Assembly: GCA_021405325.1 (NCBI GenBank)
Contig: QWII01000007.1
Span: forward strand, 1-64,000
Direction of reading: 5' to 3'
DNA: 64,000 nucleotides
Origin: Caldilinea sp. CFX5
GTDB taxonomy: Bacteria > Chloroflexota > Anaerolineae > Caldilineales > Caldilineaceae
The translations under genes and the position numbers were made by a program. Under the pieces are notes generated by a model. That model did not search any database. It had not been told where the DNA came from and saw only the letters and a list, made by a program, of their open reading frames with translations. This document shows positions 1-9,681 of this stretch, piece after piece (position 1 is the first letter of the stretch; each line of letters starts with the position of its first letter).

Positions 1-81
1 GATCGGCGAGCCGCTCCTCTGGTGTTAGATCGGCAAGCCGTTCTTTGGGTGTTAGATCGGCGAGTCGTTCTTTCGGGCTGA
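1..81. repeat. 27-bp tandem direct repeat, three units, continuing off the left edge
   Basis: Units start at 1, 28 and 55, each beginning with gatcggc. On the minus strand they encode the 9-residue repeat LTPxERLAD at the C-terminal part of the Rpn-like protein. The outermost unit has drifted at its edge (SPKERLAD). Because the array continues outside the window, the copy number is unknown. Confidence 0.8.
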
Positions 82-856
82 AAAGCGAAAGAAGCCGCTT
101 TTGTTTTTTCGGATTCATGTTTTTGATGAGATCCTGCGGCTCCATCAGATCGACAATCTCAGGGCCAATATCGTTGGCTATAAATTCCAAATCTTTGCGT
201 GGTAATGATCTTGCTTTGCCAGCCATGATTAATACCTCCTTGGTCACATGTGGTCTAACCCGGTACGCATAACGGATGTAGGTGTGCGTACCGGCTACAA
301 TCATCTGCGCCAGCGCTTCCCGAAACTTTTGCTCATTCGAGGCAAACAAGAGCAATGGATAGTTTTGGGGAATAACCGGTAGCTCATTAATCACAATCAA
401 ATAAACTGGCGGCTCTTCAGCCGTCTTGTAATAGCCTGGTTCCGCCATTGCCACGAATGGTCGTTTACGCTCACCCTTGGCATATTTGAGTACCGTACGC
501 GGTCTTCCGGCGCTGACGATGCTGACAGTCATACTTGCCGGTGAAACGGTTTTGCTACTGAGCAGCAACTCCATCCGCCCCCGAATGCGGGCATAGCCTT
601 TGGGGGTGAGGCGATCATTTTGCCCTTTGAACTCAATCTGGCTATGCTGCAACAGGTAGAAAAAGGGCGTCGCTACCCGGATCTTCTGCCGCTCGGTCTC
701 ATCTTCGACGGTGATAAAGGCGTCAATGGTTCGTGGCAGGCGACTGACCTCGTACTCGGTTTGACAGGTGGCTTGGTAGGGCGCAAACTCTTCCACCACA
801 ATCTGCTTGAACACGGGATCAATCGCCTGCCGCTCTTCGGCTGTTTCGTCGGCCAT
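1..856 (-). CDS. Rpn/PD-(D/E)XK nuclease-like protein, C-terminus beyond window
   Basis: An open frame runs from an ATG at 856 off the left edge (285 codons, no stop). AAGGAG lies 9 bases before the ATG. An Asp in TIDAFITV followed about 25 residues later by EFKG resembles a PD-(D/E)XK nuclease core; IEFKGQNDRLTPKGYARI suggests an Rpn-like or restriction-type endonuclease fold. The C-terminal end carries 9-residue repeats (LTPKERLAD type), as seen in Rpn/DUF4351 proteins, which are often called putative transposases or recombination-promoting nucleases. An in-frame ATG at 226 has its own strong Shine-Dalgarno, so a short C-terminal product could also be made. The family name is inferred; the frame and repeats are seen directly. 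The full length is unknown. Confidence 0.7.
   Translation of the reverse strand, partial: MADETAEERQAIDPVFKQIVVEEFAPYQATCQTEYEVSRLPRTIDAFITVEDETERQKIRVATPFFYLLQHSQIEFKGQNDRLTPKGYARIRGRMELLLSSKTVSPASMTVSIVSAGRPRTVLKYAKGERKRPFVAMAEPGYYKTAEEPPVYLIVINELPVIPQNYPLLLFASNEQKFREALAQMIVAGTHTYIRYAYRVRPHVTKEVLIMAGKARSLPRKDLEFIANDIGPEIVDLMEPQDLIKNMNPKKQKRLLSLFSPKERLADLTPKERLADLTPEERLAD
224..240 (-). promoter_or_regulatory. Internal Shine-Dalgarno and in-frame ATG
   Basis: On the minus strand AGGAGGT (234-240) stands 7 bases before an ATG at 226 that is in frame with the Rpn-like gene. It is a better ribosome site than the one at the gene's own start, and would give a separate product made of the linker and the LTPxERLAD repeats. 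Confidence 0.45.
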
Positions 857-943
857 CCCACCACACTCCTTGCCTGGGTTTTGTACCTCTATTATAGCAA
901 TCAGGTGCGGCTTTCGGCAATCTTTGCCGCACTTGAACCAGGA

Positions 944-989
944 CAATAACGAGGAGTTCGCACGCCCACGTGCGAACTCCTCGTTATTG
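944..989. terminator. Perfect 21-bp hairpin after the metallopeptidase gene
   Basis: Arms 944-964 and 969-989 are exact reverse complements with a 4-base loop. The hairpin ends 5 bases from the metallopeptidase stop codon (995-997). There is no clear U-tract on either side, so termination is inferred from position and stability. It also sits upstream of the minus-strand Rpn-like gene. Confidence 0.7.
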
Positions 990-994
990 TGAGG

Positions 995-3900
995 CTACCG
1001 GAAGATCAAAGGCAACAACAACCGTGTCCCTGGCTCCAGGTAGTCGGGAATGCCGTTATTGTTGCCATCCCGTGGCTGGCGTGGATTGGGGCCGGCTTCG
1101 GCTTGATCGGAGAGACCGTCATTGTCGGCATCGGGATCCAGGAAGTTGGGCAAGTTATCGCCATCCACATCACGCGCGCCTTCGACATTGTCGGGGATGG
1201 TGTCGCCGTCGCTATCGGCGGTGGCGCTTGCGACCTGGACTGTCACCTGATCGGCAGCGGCAATGGTCAAGATCCTGCTCTGAATGGAACCGCCGGGCAA
1301 CGTCACGCTATAGGGGAAGGAACTCGTCCAGGTTGCTACATTGGTCGTGCTGACGCTCACCGTGGCGGTGATGCTGGTTGAATAGGTTGCGCCCGGTGCC
1401 AGGGGGAATGGCTGGTTATTGAGCAGAACACCCAGGTGGTCATCGACTAAGCGGTGACTGTTCAAGGGGATGCTGCCCCGGTTCGTAATCGTATAACAAT
1501 AGCGTACGGTTGTCCCGACCGGCGCCTGTAGCGTCTCGGTAATGGCGCAAGCGGGCGTGATGCCGACGATCCCTACCGTCTTCGCCAACACAATCTCCAC
1601 GTCGATCAATTTGACTTTTGCTTGCGCTTTCCCCGCGATCTGATTGCCGCCCACCGACAGTCCGCTCACCGTCACCGTGTTGACAAGCACCGGAAAATCG
1701 CTGATGACCAGGGTATGGGTCAATTGACTTTGCGCCTGTGCGCCGGGCGCCAGGGTCGTTACACCAAGCGGCACAGCGCCCAAGCGGTCATCGACGGCGC
1801 TGATCTGGCTGATCGTCACATTGCCGCTATTGCTGATCGCATAGCTATAGGTGACAACGCTACCCAGAGCAACCGAAGGCGCCGTCACAGTTTTGGTCAC
1901 GGTGAGGCGCGCCACCTCATTGTCCAGATTGGTCAGGGAGAGGATCACCGGCGGCACTGCCGCGTAGACCGGATCGTTGCTGGCGAGCGTGGCGATCACG
2001 TTGTAGACAATATCGCCATCATCGACCGGATCATCGACTCCGGTGACAGTGGCATTCTGCGGTGACTGCCAGTTCTGCACTGTAAAGGATAACTGTTGAT
2101 TGATCAGCCCTTCGGTTGGATCACTGCTGGTCAAGGTGACAGTCACCGGCGCGGCGGGTTGCGCACTCAGGGCGACGGCCAAGGGCACGGCGCCGCCGGC
2201 TTCGCTGGTTTTGTTCCCGGTCGGCTGGAGGCGGAGACCGGGATTGTCGTCATCGACAATCGTAATGGTGACACGATCCTGCGTCACCTGCGCCCCCTCG
2301 GCGCCGGTTAGGCGGACTTGGAACGACTCTTCGGCTTCCGGCACGCCATCGTTGACGAGGGTCACCGGAATAACTACGGTTGCGGCGCCGGGGGGGATGG
2401 TCACATTGCCGGTGAGTGCGCTGTAGTCCGCCCCGGCTGTTGCGCTGCCCTCAATCACGGTGTAGGCCAGCCGCACAGGAGCGTGGGGGTTGGGCAGATT
2501 GAGGGTAACGGTCAGCGGCACTTGGTTGCCGGTTTCGGTTACGCGCACACTGGCCTGGAGGAAGCCGACGCGTGGCGCCGTCACCGCCACGCTACTAGCC
2601 GCCTTGTTGTTGGCGGGATTGGCATCGTTGCCGGCGCTTATGACGGCGCTGCTGGTGAGACTCACATCAGCCGCCAGGGCAGGACTAATGGTCGCTGTGA
2701 CGGTAAGCACCTTTTGCTGATTCGCACCCAGACTATCAAGGGACCAGACCAGGCGCGGCGTTGGGCTTGTGGTGAGCGTCCCACCCGGACTAAAGGCGGT
2801 TACTATGAGGCCGGCCGCAAACTGATCGGTGATAACCAATTCGGTGGCCGGGCTTGCACCTGCATTGGCAACGGTCAATTGATAGGCGACCGTTTGGCCG
2901 GGCTGGGCTGTCCCAGGCGTCACCTGGCTGCTCAAGCTGACATCCGGGGGCGTCGTACAGGCAAAGGCGCGCACCTCATCGACATACCAACCCACCTGCC
3001 CGTTACAACCATCAACGCCCAGTTCAAAGCGCAATTCAACGCGGTCGCCGGCGCGGGCATAGCCGGTGAGGTTGAGCTGACTTTGGCCCCAACTGCCTTC
3101 GACACTGCTGTTATTGCTGCCGGTAAAGGCGGGTTGACCGGCGAGGGGATTGGTATTGTCGGTCGTTAGCAAGGTTTGGTTGTAGGAATTGAAAACGAAT
3201 GCATTGGCGGCTACCGTCGTCCAATTGCCGCCGTTGACCCGAATTTTGAGATTGCCGCCGTCCCAGCCCTTTTCCGTCGCGACCCAGTGGTCAAAGGCCA
3301 GACGGGGTGGATTGGCATAAGCCGGGATGGGTATCACCGGACTTTGCAGGTAGATGACGCCGGACTGCTCGGTCGTCACGCAAGTGTCTACTGGATTGGG
3401 GCCAAAGATGGCCTGACCCGTGCGCTGGTTCGGCAAAGCACCCACCACCGACCAGTTCGGGAGGCGAAAGGCTGCCGGATTGGCAATGTTGCGCCGACCA
3501 ACGGCCCAGCCGGCGAGACCGCTTTCCCAATCTTGTTTGTGGAAGGTGGCCGGCGCAGTGGGTGCGCTACAGAGCGGCGGCGCGTTGGGATTCAGCAGCG
3601 GCGTCTGGTCACACTTGGTTGGCACTGTGCGCAATTCAACGGCGGCAATGGCATTGGTCACGGCGGTGCAATGGGCAGCCGTAATCATTTCCGGGGCAAT
3701 GGCGCCCCAGTTGCCGGCGCCGGCGGTGGTCAACGCAAAGAGCGGTTTGCCGATGAGATCGGTGCAAGCTGCGCTCAACGCATCGGCCTGGTCGTGGAAA
3801 TCACTGGCGACGGTTAAGTAGGTCGTTTGCGCGCGCCAGTGAATATGCGCCGCTCTGGTCAAGCCAATGGCATTGACCGTGACATTGTTATAGACGCCGC

Positions 3901-5422
3901 CATCGACCAATAGGGCAAAGAGATGATTCGGCACCCCGGAATTGCGGTGAACGCCGCCATTGTCTTCCCCATCCACATCACAAGTATACTCAGCATCGGT
4001 CACCTTGCCGGGGTCGCCATAACAGACCGGATGCCACATATCACGGATCGCACCGCCAAAGGCCGGATCATCCTCGCCGGAGAGCCAGCGGTAGGAATTG
4101 TCATTGGCTGGCGCCCCTTGTCCCAGTGTGGAGCAACTGCCGGCCGTGCGATTCGTGTTAGGCGCGTCCGCCCCCCGGCCATTGAGCAGATCGACCACTT
4201 CGCCCCAAATATCCGAATAGGCTTCATTGAGCGCCCCCGGTTGCCAGGCATAGATCAGATTGCTTGTATACTCGGTATAGGCGTGCGCCCACTCATGGGC
4301 TACCGTATCATCACCAGTGACGCCGTTGCAATAATTGGTCGAAACGCCGTTCCAGTTGGCATTCGGACACTGAATCTTGGGGTCATTGTTGACCGTGCGC
4401 ATGACTGCATTCTTGCCGTCATAGGAGAGCCAGGCGCCGTTGGTGAGGCTGGCAAACAAGTTATAGGTCTCTTTGGCGCCGGCAGCTTCCTCGTTCCAGG
4501 CTTTGACCTGGGCAATAGTGCCGCTGGCCCAGCCGTTGGGAATGGGATCGGGGTGGCCGTTGCCTTCATCCCAAACTTTGTTGTTGAGCGCGCCTTCGGA
4601 AATCTCGCGCTCAAGCTCGTGGATACCGTTCAAATTGAGTAGAATTTTGCCTGTCTGCGCATCGACAAAAACAAACCGGCGCACCGTGCGCGCATGGTTA
4701 ACCACTTCCAGATAGTAGGCCAGATAAAGCGGCCCGCCGGCGCCTTTGAGCAATCCGGGTTGAAAGAGGTATAATTGGGCGGCAACGGCTTGCAACGGCT
4801 CATCATTATCTTCACCAGTGCTTTGGACAGCGCGGATCGCGGCGTTTTCTGCCTCGCCACGCTGTAACCGTGGTGTCGTCGCTATCTCGCCCAGTGGAAC
4901 AGCGATACCATTCACCGCCGTTAAGTTCCCTGCTGGATCAAAGTGCGCCTGGAGGACACCGCCAAAGACCGGGACGCCCTGATAGATCTGGGCATAGGTC
5001 AGCGCCGTATAGCCGTAAGCATCGCTGTCGGCTGTCTGGAATTGCAATTCATTGGCTGGATTCGTCAGCCCGAAGAGTGTACCGTAGCGCGTCAGATAAT
5101 CAGCGGCTTTGGCTGTTAGCTGCGCCTGGCCGGTTTGGGCTGCGGTCGCGGCAAAGGTGGGCGCCAAATCGCCTTTGTCCGTTACCCGAATAAAACGCAC
5201 GACGCCGGTGGTCGGATGGACGCTAATTGAGACCGGGCCAGTCGCTTCCGCTTGCGCTTGTTGTATTGCACTGACGGCTGCCGGCGCAACCGGCGTTGGC
5301 GGTGCGGCATACAACGGTGTGGCCAGGGAAAGCCAACAACAGACCGTACAAACCAGCGCGCGGATGCCGCGTCCCCAGTTGAACCGCCAACGGGAACGGG
5401 CGGACAAGTTTGGGAGAATCAT
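995..5422 (-). CDS. Secreted M4-type (thermolysin-like) zinc metallopeptidase with DUF11/Calx-beta repeats
   Basis: 1,475 aa. An N-terminal signal peptide ends near LYAAPPTP (about residue 40). An FTP/PepSY-like propeptide follows (about 80-240). The zinc site is HEWAH at 376-380 with the third ligand E400 in ALNEAYSD, the HExxH-19-E spacing of M4/M36 enzymes. A thermolysin C-terminal helical domain ends near 560. Then come a jelly-roll-like segment (about 640-820), a DUF11 repeat, one or two Calx-beta repeats, more DUF11-like repeats, and calcium-binding D-x-D-x-D repeats (about 1400-1464). It ends in LLLPLIFR, the C-terminal peptide type shared with other secreted proteins here. AAAGGA lies 8 bases before the ATG. 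It is divergent from the caspase-like gene, with a gap of about 60 bp. Likely role: extracellular or surface proteolysis with autoprocessing; the substrate is unknown. Confidence 0.9.
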   Translation of the reverse strand: MILPNLSARSRWRFNWGRGIRALVCTVCCWLSLATPLYAAPPTPVAPAAVSAIQQAQAEATGPVSISVHPTTGVVRFIRVTDKGDLAPTFAATAAQTGQAQLTAKAADYLTRYGTLFGLTNPANELQFQTADSDAYGYTALTYAQIYQGVPVFGGVLQAHFDPAGNLTAVNGIAVPLGEIATTPRLQRGEAENAAIRAVQSTGEDNDEPLQAVAAQLYLFQPGLLKGAGGPLYLAYYLEVVNHARTVRRFVFVDAQTGKILLNLNGIHELEREISEGALNNKVWDEGNGHPDPIPNGWASGTIAQVKAWNEEAAGAKETYNLFASLTNGAWLSYDGKNAVMRTVNNDPKIQCPNANWNGVSTNYCNGVTGDDTVAHEWAHAYTEYTSNLIYAWQPGALNEAYSDIWGEVVDLLNGRGADAPNTNRTAGSCSTLGQGAPANDNSYRWLSGEDDPAFGGAIRDMWHPVCYGDPGKVTDAEYTCDVDGEDNGGVHRNSGVPNHLFALLVDGGVYNNVTVNAIGLTRAAHIHWRAQTTYLTVASDFHDQADALSAACTDLIGKPLFALTTAGAGNWGAIAPEMITAAHCTAVTNAIAAVELRTVPTKCDQTPLLNPNAPPLCSAPTAPATFHKQDWESGLAGWAVGRRNIANPAAFRLPNWSVVGALPNQRTGQAIFGPNPVDTCVTTEQSGVIYLQSPVIPIPAYANPPRLAFDHWVATEKGWDGGNLKIRVNGGNWTTVAANAFVFNSYNQTLLTTDNTNPLAGQPAFTGSNNSSVEGSWGQSQLNLTGYARAGDRVELRFELGVDGCNGQVGWYVDEVRAFACTTPPDVSLSSQVTPGTAQPGQTVAYQLTVANAGASPATELVITDQFAAGLIVTAFSPGGTLTTSPTPRLVWSLDSLGANQQKVLTVTATISPALAADVSLTSSAVISAGNDANPANNKAASSVAVTAPRVGFLQASVRVTETGNQVPLTVTLNLPNPHAPVRLAYTVIEGSATAGADYSALTGNVTIPPGAATVVIPVTLVNDGVPEAEESFQVRLTGAEGAQVTQDRVTITIVDDDNPGLRLQPTGNKTSEAGGAVPLAVALSAQPAAPVTVTLTSSDPTEGLINQQLSFTVQNWQSPQNATVTGVDDPVDDGDIVYNVIATLASNDPVYAAVPPVILSLTNLDNEVARLTVTKTVTAPSVALGSVVTYSYAISNSGNVTISQISAVDDRLGAVPLGVTTLAPGAQAQSQLTHTLVISDFPVLVNTVTVSGLSVGGNQIAGKAQAKVKLIDVEIVLAKTVGIVGITPACAITETLQAPVGTTVRYCYTITNRGSIPLNSHRLVDDHLGVLLNNQPFPLAPGATYSTSITATVSVSTTNVATWTSSFPYSVTLPGGSIQSRILTIAAADQVTVQVASATADSDGDTIPDNVEGARDVDGDNLPNFLDPDADNDGLSDQAEAGPNPRQPRDGNNNGIPDYLEPGTRLLLPLIFR

Positions 5423-5483
5423 GAAATGTTCCTTTCGCCACAGATGATGAACGTCACAAGATATAGACGTTGAAGGGATGGAA

Positions 5484-7505
5484 ATGATGACGCAACGCCC
5501 ACTGTATGCATTGCTTGTAGGTATTAACCGCTACGCCAGTAACACAGTTCCCGATCTGGCCGGCTGTGAGAATGATGTGTTGGCGCTTCACACCCTGTTA
5601 CAAGAGCATTTTGGCGTGGCGGCGGATGCGATTACCGTGCTGCTTAACGAAGCCGCCACGTATGAAGCGATACGCGCAGCTTTCCGTGATCACTTGCTGG
5701 CGCCGCTGCAAACCTGGGCGGCCAACCGCCCGCCCGCCCAGGACGCCAGTGAACAACCGGCTATTCTTTTCTATTTTAGTGGGCATGGCAGTGAGGCGCC
5801 CGTTCCCGATAAGGCCAGCGGTCTGGATCAAACGCTGGTGCCGCACGACAGTCGCACTGCCGATCGGTATGACATTAGGGATCGTGAGTTGCGGCGCTGG
5901 TTGGCTGACTTGAGTCAGTATACCACGAAGGTGACGGTGATTCTAGATTGTTGCCATTCGGGCAGTGGGACGCGCCTGGATAAAAAACAGATCACCGACG
6001 TGCGCGCCTGTCCACCCGATGCGCGCGCCCAGCCACCGCTCACCGCTTTGCTCCCTGTGCTGCGCGGCGTACTGGCGCCCACACCACCGGTCGATCACCA
6101 CAACCATGTATTGCTGGCCGCTTGTCGCAATGACGAGAAGGCGCGTGAGGAAACCTTTGCCAGCCGGCGCCACGGCATTTTCACCTATTGGTTGCTGGAT
6201 GTCCTACGCCAACAGCCACCCCATCAGCCGTTGACCTATCTTGACTTGTACAATCAAGTGCGTCATCAGCTTCAACGCACCTATGGCATGGATGCCCAGC
6301 GCGCACAGACCCCCCAGTGCGAAGGCGACCGCGATCGACTCTTTCTTGGCGATTTGCGCCCGACGCGCAGCCGATGGTTGACGGTGATTGACGAACGGGA
6401 AGGGTTGATCTGGGTGGACAGTGGGCAGGCGCAAGGGTTGAGCGCCGGCGCCATTCTTCATCTCTACCCACAGGGAACAGCGGCGTCCACCGCAGCGCCC
6501 GTTGCGATCCTTCAGGTCGATGTGGTGGCAGCGGTGGAGAGTGGCTGCGTTCGGCTGGATAGCCAACCGTGGGCGCCGATTCCACGGGGGGCACGCGTCT
6601 TGGTTCACAGCTATGGCAAGAGCCGACCACGGATCAAGGTCGCGCTCGATTTCCCCGATGGCCTGCTGCTCAACGCCGTGCGCGAGCGTTTCGCCCAGCC
6701 CGATATCAGCCCGGAGATCACCTTGGCCTTGCTCAACGAAAGTGCGGCCCTGCGCGTGGCGCAAAGTGGGGAAAGTTTTGTGATCCAGCGCGGCGACCGA
6801 CAGCAGATCTATCAACGGTATGACAGCCGCCAACTCAATCCCTACCGCCGCCCGCTCATCGCCAAGGATCTCGACCCGGTGGCGCGCGATCTGCTCCATC
6901 TGGTCAAACAAGCGCAAGTGGGCGCCATTGCCGGCGAACTGGGTGCGGAAATTATCGCCGACCTGCGTGTTACGTTGGAACGGCTGCTGTCTAAAGGCGA
7001 GGGCGAGGAAGTGACAACGGCGCCATTGACAACCGATAGTGACGGCGTTTTGCTTCTGCCGGTTGACGCCCCCTTTGTGCTACGTATTACGAATGGGTAT
7101 GCCAAACCGCTCTATATCACGGTATTGGCGCTTGGCCAGCGCGGGGATGTACAACGCCTCTACCCGCAAATTGCCGGCGCCAATGAAGCGGTGGCTAAGG
7201 GCAAAACCCTTACCATTACGCAAAGTGACCAAGCGCAGCGCCGGCTCCCCACTGATGTCGCCAGTGTGGAAGAGCGCTTTAAGATCATCGCCACCACTCA
7301 GGAAGCCAACTTTGACTACCTCTTGCAGGACGAACTGCCTGTTCAGCTGGCAGCGCAAGTGATGCGCAGCGGGCAATCCGGTCAACCGAACGCACGCAGT
7401 GCCTTTCCCCGCGTCAGCGAGGTTCTGCCCGAAGAGCAGTGGGGGTCGATTGATGTGCGGGTGCGGGTAGTGCGCGGGCTGTCAGCGGAGCCACTCAATA
7501 GCTAG
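5484..7505 (+). CDS. Caspase-like (peptidase C14) protein with C-terminal DUF4384-like domain
   Basis: About 673 aa and no signal peptide, so probably cytosolic. The N-terminal caspase fold opens with ALLVGINRYA. The catalytic His is in YFSGHGS and the catalytic Cys in LDCCHSG (the second Cys, directly before His). A middle region of about 200 residues follows, then a DUF4384-like beta domain near 510-610 (FVLRITNGYAKPLYITVLAL, then LYPQIAG), which in other proteins is fused to caspase or kinase modules. Start choice: GAAGGG is 6 bases from the ATG at 5484 but only 1 from the ATG at 5478, so 5484 is preferred; 5487 is also possible. Bacterial metacaspase-like enzymes are linked to stress response and cell suicide, but no partner or substrate can be read here. 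Confidence 0.9.
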   Translation: MMTQRPLYALLVGINRYASNTVPDLAGCENDVLALHTLLQEHFGVAADAITVLLNEAATYEAIRAAFRDHLLAPLQTWAANRPPAQDASEQPAILFYFSGHGSEAPVPDKASGLDQTLVPHDSRTADRYDIRDRELRRWLADLSQYTTKVTVILDCCHSGSGTRLDKKQITDVRACPPDARAQPPLTALLPVLRGVLAPTPPVDHHNHVLLAACRNDEKAREETFASRRHGIFTYWLLDVLRQQPPHQPLTYLDLYNQVRHQLQRTYGMDAQRAQTPQCEGDRDRLFLGDLRPTRSRWLTVIDEREGLIWVDSGQAQGLSAGAILHLYPQGTAASTAAPVAILQVDVVAAVESGCVRLDSQPWAPIPRGARVLVHSYGKSRPRIKVALDFPDGLLLNAVRERFAQPDISPEITLALLNESAALRVAQSGESFVIQRGDRQQIYQRYDSRQLNPYRRPLIAKDLDPVARDLLHLVKQAQVGAIAGELGAEIIADLRVTLERLLSKGEGEEVTTAPLTTDSDGVLLLPVDAPFVLRITNGYAKPLYITVLALGQRGDVQRLYPQIAGANEAVAKGKTLTITQSDQAQRRLPTDVASVEERFKIIATTQEANFDYLLQDELPVQLAAQVMRSGQSGQPNARSAFPRVSEVLPEEQWGSIDVRVRVVRGLSAEPLNS

Positions 7506-7599
7506 AATGCGGATTGAGCGGATCGAGCGGATTTGCACAGATTTTGAGCAATGAGCCAAAATCCGCTTAATTCGCCTGATCCGCTCAATCCGCATTCTA
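7503..7599. terminator. 22-bp inverted repeat holding both stop codons of a convergent gene pair
   Basis: Arms 7503-7524 and 7578-7599 are perfect reverse complements. The left arm begins with the TAG of the caspase-like gene and the right arm ends with the TAG (as cta) of the ABC exporter. A second, imperfect pairing (gcggattt with aaatccgc) extends the structure inward. Shared place for both ends suggests a bidirectional terminator. Confidence 0.75.
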
Positions 7600-9537
7600 T
7601 TCACTCACCGCCGCCGGCTGGAATTGCGTCTCGTAGAGATGGGCATAGAGACCGCCCTGTACTAACAATTCGTGATGGGTCCCCTGCTCGACCAATTGCC
7701 CCTGATTGAGCACCAAAATTTTATCGGCGCGCAAAATCGTCGAAAGCCGGTGCGCGATGACCAGGCTGGTGCGCCCCTGGAAAAGCGGTTCGAGCGCCGC
7801 CTGAATCAACGCTTCGCTCTGCGAGTCGAGATGGGCGGTGGCTTCGTCCAAAACCAGGATCCGTGGATTCTTGAGGATGACACGGGCAATGGCGATGCGT
7901 TGCTTCTCGCCGCCACTCAGGCGGTAGCCCCGCTCGCCCACCACGGTATCATAGCCTTCGGGCAAGCTGGCGATAAAGTCGTGAATGTTGGCGGCGCGAC
8001 AGGCGCTTTCCAGTTCCTCTTGGGTGGCATCGGGGCGAGCATAGACCAGATTGGCGCGAATGGTGTCATGGAAGAGATAGGTTTCCTGCGTCACCATACC
8101 GATCTGCTGGGCCAACGAGACGAGGCTAACGTCACGCAGATCATGGCCGTCCAGCGTAATCCGCCCGGCGGTGGGGTCATAGAGCCGGGGCAGGAGATAG
8201 GTGATCGTCGTCTTGCCGGCGCCGCTAGGGCCGACCAGCGCCACCAGTTGACCCGGTTCGATTGCAAAGGAGACATCTTGCAGCGCCTGGCTCCGTTGCG
8301 CGCTGGAAAGGGCGCCGGCGAGCAGGTCGCTGGTTGTCTCTACCGCACCGTTATGTCCGTCGGCATGAACGCCATTGCTGTGCGGCAGCGCAACGGGCAA
8401 TGGCGCTACCGCGGTTGCCCCTTGGCCCTGGCGGTAGTTAAACGAAACCTGTTCAAAGCGCACATGTCCTTTAATGTTCGATAGCGTCGCGGCATTCGGC
8501 GCATCGACAATTTCCAGCGGCTTGTCCAAATATTCAAAGACTCGCTCAAAACTCACCATCGACGTGGCAAACTCCACCTGGACATTCGCCAGCGCCGAGA
8601 TCGGCCCATAGAGCCGGAAGAGATAGGCGACAAAGGCTACAATCGTCCCCACGCTGATCGCCCCGCTCAAGACCAGATGGCCGCCTACCCAGTAGATGAG
8701 CGCTGTACCCAGTGTGCCGGCAATGCTCATGCCCATAAAGAAAAGCTGCCCAACCCGTGCGCGGCGAATGCCGATGTCGCGCACCGCGGCGTTGGCCTTG
8801 CCAAAACGCCCCAACTCGCGCATCTGCCGTCCAAAGGTCTTCACCAAGAGCGCGCCGTTGATGGTTAGCGTCTCGTTGACAATGTTACTCATTTCGGCGT
8901 TCTGTTCCGAGGCTTCACGGCGGATCGTCCGTAACACCAGCGCCACCCGGCGCGCCGGCAACATAAAGAGCGGCAGCACTACCAACGCCAACGCCGCCAG
9001 TCGCCACTCAATCGAGATCATCACCACCAGCGTCGAGACCAGCGTCACGGTGTTGGTGACAATGCTCGGCACGGTGCCGGTGATGGCGTTCTGTGCGCCC
9101 ACCACGTCGTTGTTAAAGCGCGAGATAATTTCGCCTGCTTTGGTGTCGGTGAAGAAGCGCAGCGCCATCTGTTGCAAATGTTCGTACATTTGCTGGCGCA
9201 GATCATAAATAATGCCTTCGCCGGCGCGGGCGCTATAGTTGCGCTGCACAATGTTGATCAAGCCGCTCAGCACCGGAATGCCGATCATGCCCAATGCCAA
9301 CCAGTTGAGTCGGGTTGTGTTGCGATTGGGCAACACATTGTCGATCAGGTCGCGGTAAAGCAGCGGCGGGATCAATTCGAGCAATGAAATGGCGACGATG
9401 GTGACAAGCACAATCGTCACTGAAAACGCATGGGGGCGCGCATAGGCAAAGATCCGGCGCAACAACTGCCGGGTAATCTGGGGTCGCCCCTTGGATTGGT
9501 CGTAAGCAATATAGCTCCACCAACTGTGGTGAAACAT
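7597..9537 (-). CDS. ABC exporter half-transporter (fused permease and ATPase)
   Basis: 646 aa, type I exporter layout. Six membrane helices lie in residues about 30-320, then a nucleotide-binding domain with Walker A GPSGAGKTT (about 435-443), signature LSGGEKQR (about 540) and Walker B ILVLDEATAHLD. An unusual insert of about 50 residues, rich in Ala and His, sits between the start of the ATPase domain (FEQVSFNYRQGQG) and its core (LQDVSFAIEPGQ). AAGGA lies 9 bases before the ATG. It probably works as a homodimer or with the second exporter at 21318-23114. The substrate (drug, lipid or peptide) cannot be told. It converges on the caspase-like gene. Confidence 0.93.
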   Translation of the reverse strand: MFHHSWWSYIAYDQSKGRPQITRQLLRRIFAYARPHAFSVTIVLVTIVAISLLELIPPLLYRDLIDNVLPNRNTTRLNWLALGMIGIPVLSGLINIVQRNYSARAGEGIIYDLRQQMYEHLQQMALRFFTDTKAGEIISRFNNDVVGAQNAITGTVPSIVTNTVTLVSTLVVMISIEWRLAALALVVLPLFMLPARRVALVLRTIRREASEQNAEMSNIVNETLTINGALLVKTFGRQMRELGRFGKANAAVRDIGIRRARVGQLFFMGMSIAGTLGTALIYWVGGHLVLSGAISVGTIVAFVAYLFRLYGPISALANVQVEFATSMVSFERVFEYLDKPLEIVDAPNAATLSNIKGHVRFEQVSFNYRQGQGATAVAPLPVALPHSNGVHADGHNGAVETTSDLLAGALSSAQRSQALQDVSFAIEPGQLVALVGPSGAGKTTITYLLPRLYDPTAGRITLDGHDLRDVSLVSLAQQIGMVTQETYLFHDTIRANLVYARPDATQEELESACRAANIHDFIASLPEGYDTVVGERGYRLSGGEKQRIAIARVILKNPRILVLDEATAHLDSQSEALIQAALEPLFQGRTSLVIAHRLSTILRADKILVLNQGQLVEQGTHHELLVQGGLYAHLYETQFQPAAVSE

Positions 9538-9560
9538 GGTGATGGTTCCTTAATCCGAGT

Positions 9561-9595
9561 GATTCGTGATTCGTGATTCGTGATTCGTGATTCGT
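9561..9595. repeat. Heptamer array, five exact GATTCGT units
   Basis: Five perfect tandem copies of GATTCGT lie 24 bases upstream of the ABC exporter start. No inverted partner array was found next to it. Two other period-7 arrays occur at 10853-10923 and 12002-12207. Confidence 0.9.
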
Positions 9596-9681
9596 GTATT
9601 ATTGGCATAAAGTAGTAGGCGTTGTCAGTAAGCCTTGCTCATTCATGCCGTGAGTGGCCTTTAGGGGCGTTAAATAAGTTA

